Shown: positions 34,575-42,763 of the stretch, piece after piece
Position numbering within the stretch: the first letter of the stretch is position 1
How the letters are laid out: each line of letters begins with the position of its first letter
Assembly (NCBI RefSeq): GCF_003967535.1
Contig: NZ_BIFR01000001.1
Span: 3,781,001-3,845,000 of the forward strand
From: Tengunoibacter tsumagoiensis
GTDB taxonomy: Bacteria > Chloroflexota > Ktedonobacteria > Ktedonobacterales > Ktedonobacteraceae
DNA: 64,000 nucleotides
Direction: 5' to 3'
Translations under genes and position numbers: made by a program
The notes under the pieces: model-generated
Seen by the model: only the letters and a program-made list of their open reading frames with translations
The model's database searches: none
What the model was told of the DNA's origin: nothing

Positions 34575-35195
34575 TTAGCCGACGGCAGGGACGAGCAGCC
34601 CATAGCCACCCTGCTCCAATTTGTACATCACATTCACGCTATTGGTCTCGCCATTAAAGAAGGGATAAAAAGCAACGCCATCTTTCTCCATATGTTCAAT
34701 CACTTCCTGATCACTCATAGGCGTCGTAGGTAGGCGGCGAATCTCCAGGACCTGTGACCAGATTGCCTCATTACTTTCATCGCCAACAGGAGGGTGAGCC
34801 GCAGCCGCCTCGAGGCTTTCTTCTTCTTCCAATGAGGAGATTTCGCCACTGCGAGACAAAGCAAGAACCTTCACGCCAGGGGTATGATGCCTGCGGATAG
34901 TAGTCGCCCGATCCTTCTGTCTCCCCAATTGCGTCACAACTTTATCGAGCGCCATATCCAGAGCCGCACTGGCACTTTGTGCGCTCACCTCACTATGAAT
35001 AGGATGGGAGTTAGTCGAGAGAGCAAGTTGCACCGTAAAGCGATCATCTGCACTACGCGTCTGTTCTTCAGTTACGGTTACTTCAATGCGCGCAGTATCC
35101 TCCACAAATCGCGTCAGACGCTGGATTTTGTGCTCAATCTTTGAGCGCAGATTATCAGATACGTGCATTTGTCTACTTTTAATAATAACTTGCAT
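34575..35195 (-). CDS. hpf: Ribosome hibernation promoting factor, long form
   Basis: Binds the 30S A/P-site region and dimerises ribosomes into inactive 100S particles. The 206-aa protein has the N-terminal S30AE domain (MQVIIKSRQMHVSDNLRSKI, LDMALDKVVTQLGRQKDR), a charged linker of about 50 residues and the C-terminal dimerisation domain (SDQEVIEHMEKDGVAFYPFF, VNVMYKLEQGGYGLLVP). The ATG at 35195 has GAAGG upstream; a 15-residue longer frame is not supported. An extended -10 on the minus strand lies at 35280-35288. Confidence 0.95.
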   Translation of the reverse strand: MQVIIKSRQMHVSDNLRSKIEHKIQRLTRFVEDTARIEVTVTEEQTRSADDRFTVQLALSTNSHPIHSEVSAQSASAALDMALDKVVTQLGRQKDRATTIRRHHTPGVKVLALSRSGEISSLEEEESLEAAAAHPPVGDESNEAIWSQVLEIRRLPTTPMSDQEVIEHMEKDGVAFYPFFNGETNSVNVMYKLEQGGYGLLVPAVG

Positions 35196-35751
35196 AGTTC
35201 GCCTTCTCTTTCCAGTCCAACAACACACTATAACGAACAAGCAGCTAACTTTCGAGCAGAGAAAGGTGTATACACTGATAGTATATCACGATTCATCAAA
35301 GCCGGTGGGCTTTTGCCAGTGAAGCAGCATGATCTAGAATAGCGCTCCTGCCCCTGAGCGTTTGACCTATCCCCGCCCTCACAAAGGCCATGTCCTCATG
35401 CCTTGCCACAGGCGGCCCCAATTGTCATATATAGGATACGTTTAAAGCGACCATTCCGACGAACGTTTATGGCCTGCCCCGCTATTTCGCAGCCTTTAAG
35501 ATGCGCAGTAGCACCTTCTTTCTACCAGGCAGACAGAATAGCAGAGATCAAACGAAAATAGCGCTGGCAGTGAATGATGAAAATTGTTTTATGGAACGAC
35601 ATATTTGCATAGAGATATACGCCAAATTATGAACAATGTTTCATCTTTGAGGGGGATAAATTCATACAATGTTCATTAATTGATGGTATTATATTCTTAA
35701 CCCTAGAAGGTTGTGTTGGAGTTAATTTGATTGTGGAAGGGCAAGTGGTTT
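35196..35751. other. Divergent intergenic region hpf / DUF6788
   Basis: About 555 bp. It holds the hpf promoter and a 7-bp inverted repeat ATGAACA (35629-35635)/TGTTCAT (35670-35676) upstream of the 35752 gene. Minus-strand fragments around 35350-35580 faintly resemble a decayed transposase (RYFRLISAILSAW) but are broken and not assigned. Confidence 0.45.
35280..35288 (-). promoter_or_regulatory. Extended -10 promoter of hpf
   Basis: On the minus strand TGA followed by TATACT, an extended -10 about 75 nt upstream of the hpf start. A perfect GTGTATACAC palindrome lies just downstream (35267-35276). Confidence 0.45.
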
Positions 35752-36009
35752 ATGACAGTTATTCCGAGTGATCAACATATCACCTATCAGTTACAATATC
35801 GCAAATGTGGCAAGAATTCTTGCAGTACCTGTCGCAATGGACAGGGGCATGGCCCTTACTGGTATGCCTATTGGCGCGAAGGCTCTCGACTCCGCTCGGG
35901 CTATGTTGGGAAGATCCATCCAGGCATGCAGCGCAATGGAACAACAAAGGGGGTTGCAGCTCCTCTCCGCCCAAAAGAAGAGGTCGTTGCCGCACAAGCC
36001 CGTCTCTGA
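35752..36009 (+). CDS. DUF6788-like small protein
   Basis: 85 aa. The sequence YRKCGKNSCSTCRNGQGHGPYWYAYWRE with RSGYVGKI fits DUF6788, in which CGK..C..C..G..HGPYWY forms a small metal-binding knuckle (Cys at about 21, 26 and 29 here). Such proteins are often found on mobile elements or near phage genes in this phylum; function unknown. The ATG at 35752 follows GGAAGGG; the frame is open from a TTG at 35731. It stands alone between hpf and nrdR. Confidence 0.7.
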   Translation: MTVIPSDQHITYQLQYRKCGKNSCSTCRNGQGHGPYWYAYWREGSRLRSGYVGKIHPGMQRNGTTKGVAAPLRPKEEVVAAQARL

Positions 36010-36174
36010 TGAAGGCGTTCCAGCAATATCAATGGATTTACGTCTATCGCTACTGATTTCAGCAGACAAATGGCTGAAGCAATCTGTACCTTCACAAAAA
36101 AGGATTCGATTTGTGGTAGAATAATCCTAACATATCTACATTTATCATCGCAGTAAGGATTTTGGAACACAGGG

Positions 36175-36705
36175 ATGAAATGTCCTTTTTGTGGAGGCAC
36201 AGACTCGCGCGTCAAAGATTCGCGCGACATTGGCGACGCCATTCATCGCAGGCGCGAATGCGAGCATTGCAAAGCTCGTTTTAGCACCTATGAGCGCGTC
36301 GAAAAATTTCACCTGATGGTGATTAAACAAGATCAGCGCCGTGAGCCGTTTGATCGACAGAAGCTCTATGTAGGCATCCGCAAAGCCTGTGAGAAGCGCC
36401 CGCTCCCCGCAGGAGAGATTGAGAAGGCCGTAGAGGAGATCGAACAGGAGCTCTATCGCTTTGGGCGGCAGGAGGTTCCCAGTAGCGTGATTGGGGAACT
36501 GGTCATGGATCATCTCCGCCGACTCGATAAGATCGCTTATATTCGCTTTGCAAGCGTCTACCGCTCGTTTGGCAATGTAGAGACGATGTTTGAGGAGATC
36601 TCTAAGCTGCTCAATCGCGAAATGGCGGAAAATGACTTGCGTCCACGCGTTCATGTCCGCGAAGAGGATGAAGAGTTTTATCCCGCTGACTATGATCCTG
36701 ACTGA
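36175..36705 (+). CDS. nrdR: Transcriptional repressor NrdR
   Basis: Represses ribonucleotide reductase genes in response to the dATP/ATP ratio. The 176-aa protein has the N-terminal zinc ribbon MKCPFCGGTDSRVKDSRD with CEHCKARFSTYER, followed by an ATP-cone (VIKQDQRREPFDRQKLYVGI, FASVYRSFGNVE). About 20 acidic C-terminal residues extend beyond the usual 150-160. No nrd gene is in the window. Confidence 0.96.
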   Translation: MKCPFCGGTDSRVKDSRDIGDAIHRRRECEHCKARFSTYERVEKFHLMVIKQDQRREPFDRQKLYVGIRKACEKRPLPAGEIEKAVEEIEQELYRFGRQEVPSSVIGELVMDHLRRLDKIAYIRFASVYRSFGNVETMFEEISKLLNREMAENDLRPRVHVREEDEEFYPADYDPD

Positions 36706-36845
36706 CTTCTATCAGCTACTCCCCTCATTCATATCACACGGCTGAGAAAAGAGCTGATGATCTGCTACGGCTCAGGAACAATATGAACTTCACGCGCTTA
36801 ACCAGAACGTCAGCCTCTTCTTCTTCTGTGGTTAAGACCGTACCT

Positions 36846-36870
36846 GGGAGACCAACCTGAATGGTCTCCC
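36846..36870. terminator. Hairpin between nrdR and zinc-ribbon gene
   Basis: Perfect 9-bp arms GGGAGACCA and TGGTCTCCC with a 7-nt loop between convergent genes; no T-run. Confidence 0.6.
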
Positions 36871-36895
36871 AACGAAATGGTACTTTACATTGCCC

Positions 36896-37387
36896 TTATT
36901 GCACTTTAGCCCCACAGCTACGACAGAATGCCGAGCCAGGTCGGACGGTATTTCCACACTGAGGACAGCGTATCTGCGGTGGCTGATTTTGTTGTGGCTG
37001 ATAACTGGCATTGATCGGCTGAGGAGGAACCTGTGAGGGTCCAGAGATGGGGGGAGCGTAGTTCATCGTTGGGGCGGGTCCAAGCTGGTCCGCTGGATAC
37101 GCCTCGTTCTTAATATCCTGCATCTGTGTCTCACGAGTACGCAGATCATGATCCAGTTCGAAGATACTGGCGCAGAGTCGCGAGAGCTGCGAATCCGTTA
37201 ATGCTCCTTGCTGATAGAGGTTCATCGCAACCTGTCCCAGTTCGTCCATTAATTGACGCCTCTGATCCACCAACTTATCGATCTCCGTCTGCTTACTGCG
37301 AACTTTTAATTGCTTCTGCGCCTCCCAGCTCGTGCGGCTTACCGCCGAATTCACAAAATTTTTGGCAGATTCCAGAAAATCACTCAT
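36896..37387 (-). CDS. Coiled-coil zinc-ribbon protein
   Basis: A 163-aa protein. Residues 15-90 are helical and charged (KQTEIDKLVDQRRQLMDELG, FELDHDLRTRETQMQDI), a probable coiled coil. A Pro/Gln-rich linker and a C-terminal zinc ribbon follow (CPQCGNTVRPGSAFCRSCGA). The layout parallels the 22473 protein only in the tail. Function unknown; zinc-ribbon proteins of this kind are numerous in Ktedonobacteria-like genomes. Confidence 0.75.
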   Translation of the reverse strand: MSDFLESAKNFVNSAVSRTSWEAQKQLKVRSKQTEIDKLVDQRRQLMDELGQVAMNLYQQGALTDSQLSRLCASIFELDHDLRTRETQMQDIKNEAYPADQLGPAPTMNYAPPISGPSQVPPQPINASYQPQQNQPPQIRCPQCGNTVRPGSAFCRSCGAKVQ

Positions 37388-37505
37388 TATTTGCCTCCGT
37401 ATAATGCAATAGATGAGAATACATTGTACTATAATTGCCTTTTAGACCAATTTTCAAAAGTCCCCGCACAAAGAGTACCAATGTTTTCCACTTTACCTTC
37501 AAAAA

Positions 37506-37895
37506 CTATTCATCACTCACGGCATACTGATAGATACGAATCTCTTCTAAGCGCCCGCTAATACTGAGTTGAACAGCGACGACATCGATGCGCCAGTCTC
37601 GTTCAAAGCAGGCATGCAGATCTAAATAGGCATTAGCAACCTGCCGCAGCTTCCGCTGTTTACGAAGGGTCACGGCCTCTTCAGGGAGCCCATAGGCCTG
37701 ACCACGTCTCGTCTTGACCTCTACAAATACCAGTTCGTTTCCTTCTTCAGCAACCAGATCGATCTCACCATAGCCGCATCGAAAATTCCGTTCAAGAATA
37801 ATATATCCCTGCCGCTCAATTTGCTCAGCAGCCAGACGTTCGCCTGTACGACCCAGACCCTGTTTAGGAGCCGGATCTCCCTGTCTAAACCTCAT
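37506..37895 (-). CDS. YraN/UPF0102 endonuclease-fold protein
   Basis: A 129-aa protein with the UPF0102 signature: GLGRTGERLAAEQIERQGYIIL, NFRCGYGEIDLVAEEGNELVF and VEVKTRRGQAYG. The ELDLVA..FVEVK pattern is the PD-(D/E)XK catalytic core (Asp in EIDLV, Glu and Lys in VEVKT). The family resembles Holliday-junction resolvases; the cellular role is unsettled. I start at ATG 37895, preceded by AAGGA. It lies 250 bp from the yebC-ruvC-ruvA cluster on the other strand. Confidence 0.9.
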   Translation of the reverse strand: MRFRQGDPAPKQGLGRTGERLAAEQIERQGYIILERNFRCGYGEIDLVAEEGNELVFVEVKTRRGQAYGLPEEAVTLRKQRKLRQVANAYLDLHACFERDWRIDVVAVQLSISGRLEEIRIYQYAVSDE

Positions 37896-37995
37896 CTTCC
37901 ATCCTTTACCAGGCACCCCATCAAAGCATCTTCAAGAATAGTACGCTACGTTATACCACTGTGTTGCAGACATTGGAGAAAGGACTGAAGCAAGG

Positions 37996-38056
37996 AACAC
38001 GGCCTGGAATGAGGGCTTAGCCAGCCCCCCCTCGACGCTGAAGGCCGGTTCGTGTT
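37996..38056. repeat. Long imperfect stem-loop upstream of yebC
   Basis: AACACGGCCT at 37996-38005 faces AGGCCG and CGTGTT at 38042-38056 with a small bulge, enclosing about 36 nt that include a C7 run. It contains GCTGAAGGCCGG, similar to the relic end near 8866, so it may be another palindromic remnant. It could also terminate transcripts. Confidence 0.35.
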
Positions 38057-38098
38057 AAAATAGGCCCGACAGCTATTCTAAAAGCATTCAGGTTAGAC

Positions 38099-38117
38099 AA
38101 TATGCATGAGGCATATT
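38099..38117. promoter_or_regulatory. Inverted repeat upstream of yebC
   Basis: Perfect 7-bp arms AATATGC and GCATATT around ATGAG, 35 bp before the yebC start and within a likely promoter region; a candidate operator. Confidence 0.35.
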
Positions 38118-38151
38118 CTATAGACGTCTAAAAAAATAGAGGAGCATTGAG

Positions 38152-38916
38152 ATGTCAGGTCATTCAAAATGGGCACAAATTCGTCGCTCAAAAGGCGTCA
38201 ATGATGCACGTCGTGGTCAGTTATTCACACGTCTGGGTCGTGAAATCGTGGTTGCTGTGCGTGAGGGAGGCGGTGGAGATACTGATGCTAATTTCCGCTT
38301 GCGTATCGCTGTACAGCGCGCACGCGATGCAAACATGCCCCTGGACAATATCGAGCGTACCATCAAGCGCGCTCTGGGTGGCGGCGAAGGTGCAAATCTG
38401 GAAGAGATCACCTACGAGGGCTATGGTCCTGGCGGCACCGCCATTATTGTACAGACCCTCACCGATAATCGGAACCGCACTGTTGCCGAGGTTCGCAACG
38501 CTTTCAACAAAAACGCTGGAAATATGGGCGAAAATGGCTGCGTTGACTGGTTATTTGAGATGAAAGGCGTCATTGAGATCGAGCTCAACGGCAAAGATCC
38601 TGATGAGGTCTCTCTTGAAGCCATCGATCTTGGTGCAGATGACGCTGAACCCTACTCAGAAGGCGATGAGACGCTGGTCATCTATACAGATCCATCAACC
38701 GTTGATGAGGTGCGCCAGGCCTTAGAGAAACAAAATTACAAGATCGTAAAGTCTGAAAGCACCATGGTACCCAAGACGCGTGTTGAGCTTTCAGAAGAGA
38801 AGGTTGCTCACCAGGCTATCCGCTTAATTGATAAGCTGGAAGATCTGGACGATGTCCAGAACGTCTATACGAATGCGGACTTCCCAGAGGAGTTTGCGGC
38901 ATCTTACGGTGCTTAG
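38152..38916 (+). CDS. yebC: YebC/PmpR/TACO1 family protein
   Basis: A 254-aa member of the YebC family. The N-terminus MSGHSKWAQIRRSKGVNDARRG is diagnostic, followed by GGDTDANFRLRIAVQRARDANMP, YEGYGPGGTAIIVQTLTDNRNRT and EVSLEAIDLGADDAE. Members have been described as transcriptional regulators and, more recently, as factors that relieve ribosome stalling. It is commonly linked to ruvC, and here ruvC follows by 26 bp. Confidence 0.95.
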   Translation: MSGHSKWAQIRRSKGVNDARRGQLFTRLGREIVVAVREGGGGDTDANFRLRIAVQRARDANMPLDNIERTIKRALGGGEGANLEEITYEGYGPGGTAIIVQTLTDNRNRTVAEVRNAFNKNAGNMGENGCVDWLFEMKGVIEIELNGKDPDEVSLEAIDLGADDAEPYSEGDETLVIYTDPSTVDEVRQALEKQNYKIVKSESTMVPKTRVELSEEKVAHQAIRLIDKLEDLDDVQNVYTNADFPEEFAASYGA

Positions 38917-38942
38917 AACCTTTACCATTGAAGGGAGAGATC

Positions 38943-39491
38943 ATGCATAATCCAGTTACTCTCCCGCCACATGTACCAGCTGCACGCATTGCGCTTGGCA
39001 TCGATCCAGGCACTGCCATTGTCGGCTATGCTGTCGTGATGGCGCAAGGAAGTACACTCAGCATGCTGGCCTGTGACGTGATTACAACTCCTGCTAAAAC
39101 GCCGTTAGCGCAACGCTTGCAGCTCATTTATCAAGGGTTAAGTACGATTATTGCTACCTATCAACCCAATGAAGCAGCGATGGAAGAGCTGTTTTTTGCC
39201 AAGAATGCTCGAACGGCGATGACTGTTGGGCAGGCACGTGGGGTTGCAATGCTGGCTTTAGCCAATGGAGGTCTCTCCGTGGCTGAATATACGCCCAAAC
39301 AGGTAAAGCAAGCTGTGACAGGGTACGGTGGGGCCGACAAAAATCAGGTGGGTGAGATGGTGAAGATTCTTTTGCAATTACCGAGCATTCCAAAGCCAGA
39401 TGATGCTGCTGATGCCGCTGCGGTAGCCCTTTGCCATCTTCAGACCGCAACGTATCTGTACGGCCAGCAAGATCTGCTGGAATATCGCTAG
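38943..39491 (+). CDS. ruvC: Crossover junction endodeoxyribonuclease RuvC
   Basis: Resolves Holliday junctions by paired nicks. The 182-aa protein has catalytic acids in ALGIDPGTAIVGYAVV (Asp), AAMEELFFAKN (Glu) and KPDDAADAAAVALCH (Asp-Asp), and KQAVTGYGGADKNQV for DNA contact. The ATG at 38943 follows AAGGGAGAG; a TTG five codons earlier is not needed. ruvA is 97 bp downstream, separated by a hairpin; ruvB is not in the window. Confidence 0.95.
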   Translation: MHNPVTLPPHVPAARIALGIDPGTAIVGYAVVMAQGSTLSMLACDVITTPAKTPLAQRLQLIYQGLSTIIATYQPNEAAMEELFFAKNARTAMTVGQARGVAMLALANGGLSVAEYTPKQVKQAVTGYGGADKNQVGEMVKILLQLPSIPKPDDAADAAAVALCHLQTATYLYGQQDLLEYR

Positions 39492-39515
39492 ATCTTCCCA
39501 TTCGATGCACAGTCA

Positions 39516-39568
39516 TCCTGCCTTCGGGCGCTTCCGTCCTGATTCGAAGGCAGGACTATCCACACGTG
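39516..39568. mobile_element. Palindromic relic between ruvC and ruvA
   Basis: TCCTGCCTTC (39516-39525) and GAAGGCAGGA (39546-39555) are perfect 10-bp arms. The right part, 39546-39568, matches 8868-8890 at 19 of 23 positions, including TATCCACAC, so the two are probably ends of related IS200/IS605-like relics. Confidence 0.4.
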
Positions 39569-39588
39569 GAGATAGACAATAGCCATTC

Positions 39589-40182
39589 ATGATTACAAAT
39601 ATTTATGGAACCTTAGAGGCAAGCTTACCAGATGCAGCGATTATTCGCGTTGGAGGGTTTGGCGTTCGCGTCTTTGCTCCCTTATCAACGCTCAGTCGCT
39701 TAAATGAGCCTGGGATGGAGGTCTCGCTATTCACCCATTTTCATATGCGTGAAGATGGAATTGCTCTCTATGGCTTTATAACTGAGGCCGATCGCGATGC
39801 CTTTGAACAGATGATTGGCATTAATGGCGTTGGACCCAAAGTTGCGCTGGCCTTGCTCTCAAATATGAGTGCAATTGAGTTTTATCAGGCCGTTGCCAAC
39901 GATGATCAGCAGCGCCTGGGCCTGGCGAGAGGGGTCGGCAAAAAACTGGCCGCTCAGATTATCGTTGCGCTAAAAGGAAAACTTCCACCAGCAACTGCCC
40001 AGGCCGCCAGTGGACCTCATGGAGCCGCAGCGGGCCGTATTCAAGCCGAGGCGCTCGAGGCTCTGATGGGGCTGGGATTTAGTGCCGCCGAGGCTCAGGC
40101 TGCGCTGGCAAAATTACCCCAGGATCAGGTCCTGACCCTGGAGCAACAGGTGACGCTTGCACTACGCTCCTTCTCACGCTAA
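39589..40182 (+). CDS. ruvA: Holliday junction helicase subunit RuvA
   Basis: Tetrameric junction-binding partner of RuvB. The 197-aa protein starts MITNIYGTLEASLPDAAII (OB fold), has the helix-hairpin-helix pairs MIGINGVGPKVALALLS and LARGVGKKLAAQIIVAL, and a C-terminal domain III (EALMGLGFSAAEAQAAL) that contacts RuvB. Normal length. The stop is followed within 31 bp by the convergent thiL. Confidence 0.96.
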   Translation: MITNIYGTLEASLPDAAIIRVGGFGVRVFAPLSTLSRLNEPGMEVSLFTHFHMREDGIALYGFITEADRDAFEQMIGINGVGPKVALALLSNMSAIEFYQAVANDDQQRLGLARGVGKKLAAQIIVALKGKLPPATAQAASGPHGAAAGRIQAEALEALMGLGFSAAEAQAALAKLPQDQVLTLEQQVTLALRSFSR

Positions 40183-40213
40183 GAAACTCAGTTCCGACAG
40201 CAGGAAAACCACA

Positions 40214-41239
40214 CTAGCTCTGCCTCAGGTGGTCCCAACTCTGGGCTCGTAGAGCCTCTTCGCGACCATCTAACAGACGGATGCGTAGACCTTCACTCTC
40301 TGGAAGAATAGCTCCAATCACAGAGACAGGTGTTCCTGTCTCTGCCCAGAGTGCCTTCAGCACCTCCTGTTGAGCAGATGGCTTCAAGGTAAACAGGAGT
40401 TCATAGTCTTCTCCACCATGCAAAATCCAGGCAAAAGGATCACGCCTGGCTGCTTGCGCAATGGCGAAAAGATGCTGAGAAATTGGGAGCTTTGCTTGCT
40501 CTACAAGCGCGCCCACGTGGCTACGCTCGCATAAATGTTGAAGATCGCCGCTTAATCCATCGCTGACATCCAATGCGGCTGTCACCTGCTGGGGTGAAAA
40601 ACGGCTCAATAAACGGCCTGCGCTTACCCGCGGCTCTGGTGTGTGATGAGTAGCCTGAACAGAGATTAAGGCTGTAGCATCATAGGGTTGATCGGGATGA
40701 AACAGCGTATACAGGCCAGCGGCGGACGAGCCAGGTTGACCTGTGATACAAAGAAGATCTCCCACCTCAGCCCCACTGCGCAAGAGCGCTCGTCCACGCT
40801 CAATCGTTCCTAACAGGGTTATATCGATTATTAACTGCTTTGATCCATGAGAAGAAGCAATGTTTCCACCAACGAGCGAGAGTTCATAGCGTTCAGCTTC
40901 CTGCTGAAGACCCCGATAGATCCCCTCCAATGTCTCAATCGCTATCTGCTGAGGAAGGATCAGCGAGATCAATGCATAGCGTGGCACACCACCCATAGCA
41001 GCAATATCACTAATATTGACTGCGAGTGCCTTCCGCCCAATCTGCTCAGGACGTGCAGTCTGTAACGTGAAATGAACCCCCTCAACCTGACTATCACAGG
41101 TTGCTAATAATTGGAGATCCCCTCCAAGCTCCAGAAGAGCGCAATCATCTCCTACTCCCAAAGCCACATCGGCACGAGAGTGCAACCCCTGTGTTAAGCG
41201 CGCAATCAGCTCAAATTCTCCCAATGATGAGTGATCCAT
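40214..41239 (-). CDS. thiL: Thiamine-monophosphate kinase
   Basis: Phosphorylates thiamine monophosphate to the active diphosphate. The 341-aa protein shows the PurM-like ThiL motifs: LGEFELIARL, VGDDCALLE, ATCDSQVEGVHF, ALAVNISDIAAMGGVPRYAL, VGGNIASS, ALDVSDGLSGDLQHLCE and LHGGEDYELLFTL. The motif order and metal-binding aspartates are intact. A monocistronic minus-strand gene convergent with ruvA. Confidence 0.95.
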   Translation of the reverse strand: MDHSSLGEFELIARLTQGLHSRADVALGVGDDCALLELGGDLQLLATCDSQVEGVHFTLQTARPEQIGRKALAVNISDIAAMGGVPRYALISLILPQQIAIETLEGIYRGLQQEAERYELSLVGGNIASSHGSKQLIIDITLLGTIERGRALLRSGAEVGDLLCITGQPGSSAAGLYTLFHPDQPYDATALISVQATHHTPEPRVSAGRLLSRFSPQQVTAALDVSDGLSGDLQHLCERSHVGALVEQAKLPISQHLFAIAQAARRDPFAWILHGGEDYELLFTLKPSAQQEVLKALWAETGTPVSVIGAILPESEGLRIRLLDGREEALRAQSWDHLRQS

Positions 41240-41411
41240 ACCAGGCCCTCACTTCTTTATGAATAGTCTTTACTCGTATTTTACCAGATAAGACAGACCC
41301 ACAGCCCTGTACTGTGGTAAAGGAGAAGAAAAAAAATCATCAATGGAAAGAAGTTAGCAGGCTTTAATATATTGAACGGTTAGAAGGTTATCAGAACAGG
41401 AATAGCTACTA

Positions 41412-41440
41412 TTGCATGGAAAGAGAAGCTATGGTATGCT
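41412..41440 (+). promoter_or_regulatory. Predicted promoter of the 41517 gene
   Basis: TTGCAT (41412-41417), 17-bp spacer, TATGCT (41435-41440), about 75 bp before the start codon; third case of this -10 hexamer. Confidence 0.5.
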
Positions 41441-41516
41441 TAGAGTCATCATTCTCATGCTTCATACAGCCAGTCGCCAGGCTCTTTTTCCTGGGCTGAG
41501 TGGAAGGCGGATATAG

Positions 41517-42149
41517 ATGGAAGTCGTTGTTGTTACACTCGCATATACGCTAACAGGAAGAGATACAGAGATCGTTTCACAACTCCGAACGGTCTCGGAC
41601 ACGCTCCAGACAGCCCCGGGGCTAACTCATCTACGTAGCTATCGCGGACGCCAGAAAGGAGGAGCCTATGCTCTGTTCTTATGCACCTGGGATAGTGAGA
41701 ATAGCTGGCGGAAAGCTCAGGAACAGTATAGTCCTCATAAGTTATTACAAGAAGCACATAAACGACAGGAGTTGCTCGTTATCGATCCTCTCCAATGGGT
41801 GATGCACTATGTATGGGGATATACACGACCTCTTGCTGCGCCAACGCTGGCGGCAATCCACCTTATGTCTGCGCCTCCTGAACAGGAGGTACTACTACAA
41901 AACGGTTGGCGGCGAACACTCCAACATCATGTTCAGGAGCCTGCGCTGGCCTATGCCTTTCTGGCGCACAGCACGACTCCAACAACTGATGAGGCTCATG
42001 AAGGTCCAGTGACTGTTTTATTCTGCTTCTTTAGTTGGAGCAGTCAGATGGAACGTGATCTCTTTTATAGCGAGAAACAGATCCGCACCATGCACGCGTT
42101 CAGCGAGCAGGGAAGCTCCGTTCAGATTCTCGCACTCGAGCCACTATAA
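41517..42149 (+). CDS. ABM-like ferredoxin-fold protein (tandem?)
   Basis: A 210-aa protein. The first 85 residues (VVVTLAYTLTGRDTEIVSQL, TAPGLTHLRSYRG, YALFLCTWDSENSWRKAQE) look like an antibiotic-biosynthesis-monooxygenase (ABM) type alpha-beta barrel half. The second half (PPEQEVLLQNGW to VTVLFCFFSWSSQMERDLF) has a similar strand-helix-strand order, so it may be a fused dimer. The family includes cofactor-free monooxygenases and heme-degrading enzymes; catalytic residues cannot be assigned. Preceded by GGAAGG. Confidence 0.5.
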   Translation: MEVVVVTLAYTLTGRDTEIVSQLRTVSDTLQTAPGLTHLRSYRGRQKGGAYALFLCTWDSENSWRKAQEQYSPHKLLQEAHKRQELLVIDPLQWVMHYVWGYTRPLAAPTLAAIHLMSAPPEQEVLLQNGWRRTLQHHVQEPALAYAFLAHSTTPTTDEAHEGPVTVLFCFFSWSSQMERDLFYSEKQIRTMHAFSEQGSSVQILALEPL

Positions 42150-42213
42150 GGTTTTTTTGCCTATTCCCGGCCAATCTGGGCCGCCAGAACCGTTCGGCTC
42201 TTCCAAACAGCTA

Positions 42214-42669
42214 TTAGAAAGATGAGGTCTCTGCTACTGGTCGATCGTAGCATTTCTTAAGCTCATGCCGCAATAACTCTTGATCCGCCCACATTGCACT
42301 GGTCAGCGTATGGTACTCCCCATCACACAGAGGAACCTCTTGTTTACAGACACGGTGAGGCTGGAGACGGAAACGGATAGAACTTCCTACCACCTCAATC
42401 CAGATATGACGCATTGTTGACCAGGTCCCCCACTTAAACAGGACCATTGCATCATACTCCTCAAAACGTCCGCGTCCTTTGAGCTCATGACGATTAAGGG
42501 ACTGCATCATCTCAGCCAATCCGCTCTCACGCAGTATCTGCTTGGCATTTTCTCGCACCGCTTGACGTCTCGCTGCTTCCTCTTGAGAGTGAAGATCGTC
42601 TGTTATCTCTATCGTCTCTGGCTTCTGCACACTTCCTTTAAAGGTGAGATCCTTATTCAGCCTTGTCAC
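42214..42669 (-). CDS. Hypothetical protein
   Basis: A 151-aa protein I do not recognise. The first 65 residues are charged and helical (ETIEITDDLHSQEEAARRQA); the rest is mixed alpha/beta with two cysteines (HRVCKQEVPLCDGEY) and YHTLTSAMWADQELLRHELKKCYD at the end. There is no signal peptide or membrane segment. The start is GTG with AGGA upstream. It lies 95 bp downstream of the REC-GGDEF gene on the same strand and could be cotranscribed with it. Confidence 0.55.
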   Translation of the reverse strand: MTRLNKDLTFKGSVQKPETIEITDDLHSQEEAARRQAVRENAKQILRESGLAEMMQSLNRHELKGRGRFEEYDAMVLFKWGTWSTMRHIWIEVVGSSIRFRLQPHRVCKQEVPLCDGEYHTLTSAMWADQELLRHELKKCYDRPVAETSSF

Positions 42670-42763
42670 AATCCTGCCCTTTCGGCTTCAACTAAAACAA
42701 CACGTTCTCTTCTGTACTGTAGCACAGAAATGGGGAGGCTGCCAATCAGTTCTCCAGCAAGGA

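Noticed and set aside
35350-35580. Minus-strand fragments resembling a transposase (RYFRLISAILSAW)
   Set aside because: Several stops and no recognisable catalytic motif; too weak to annotate as a pseudogene.
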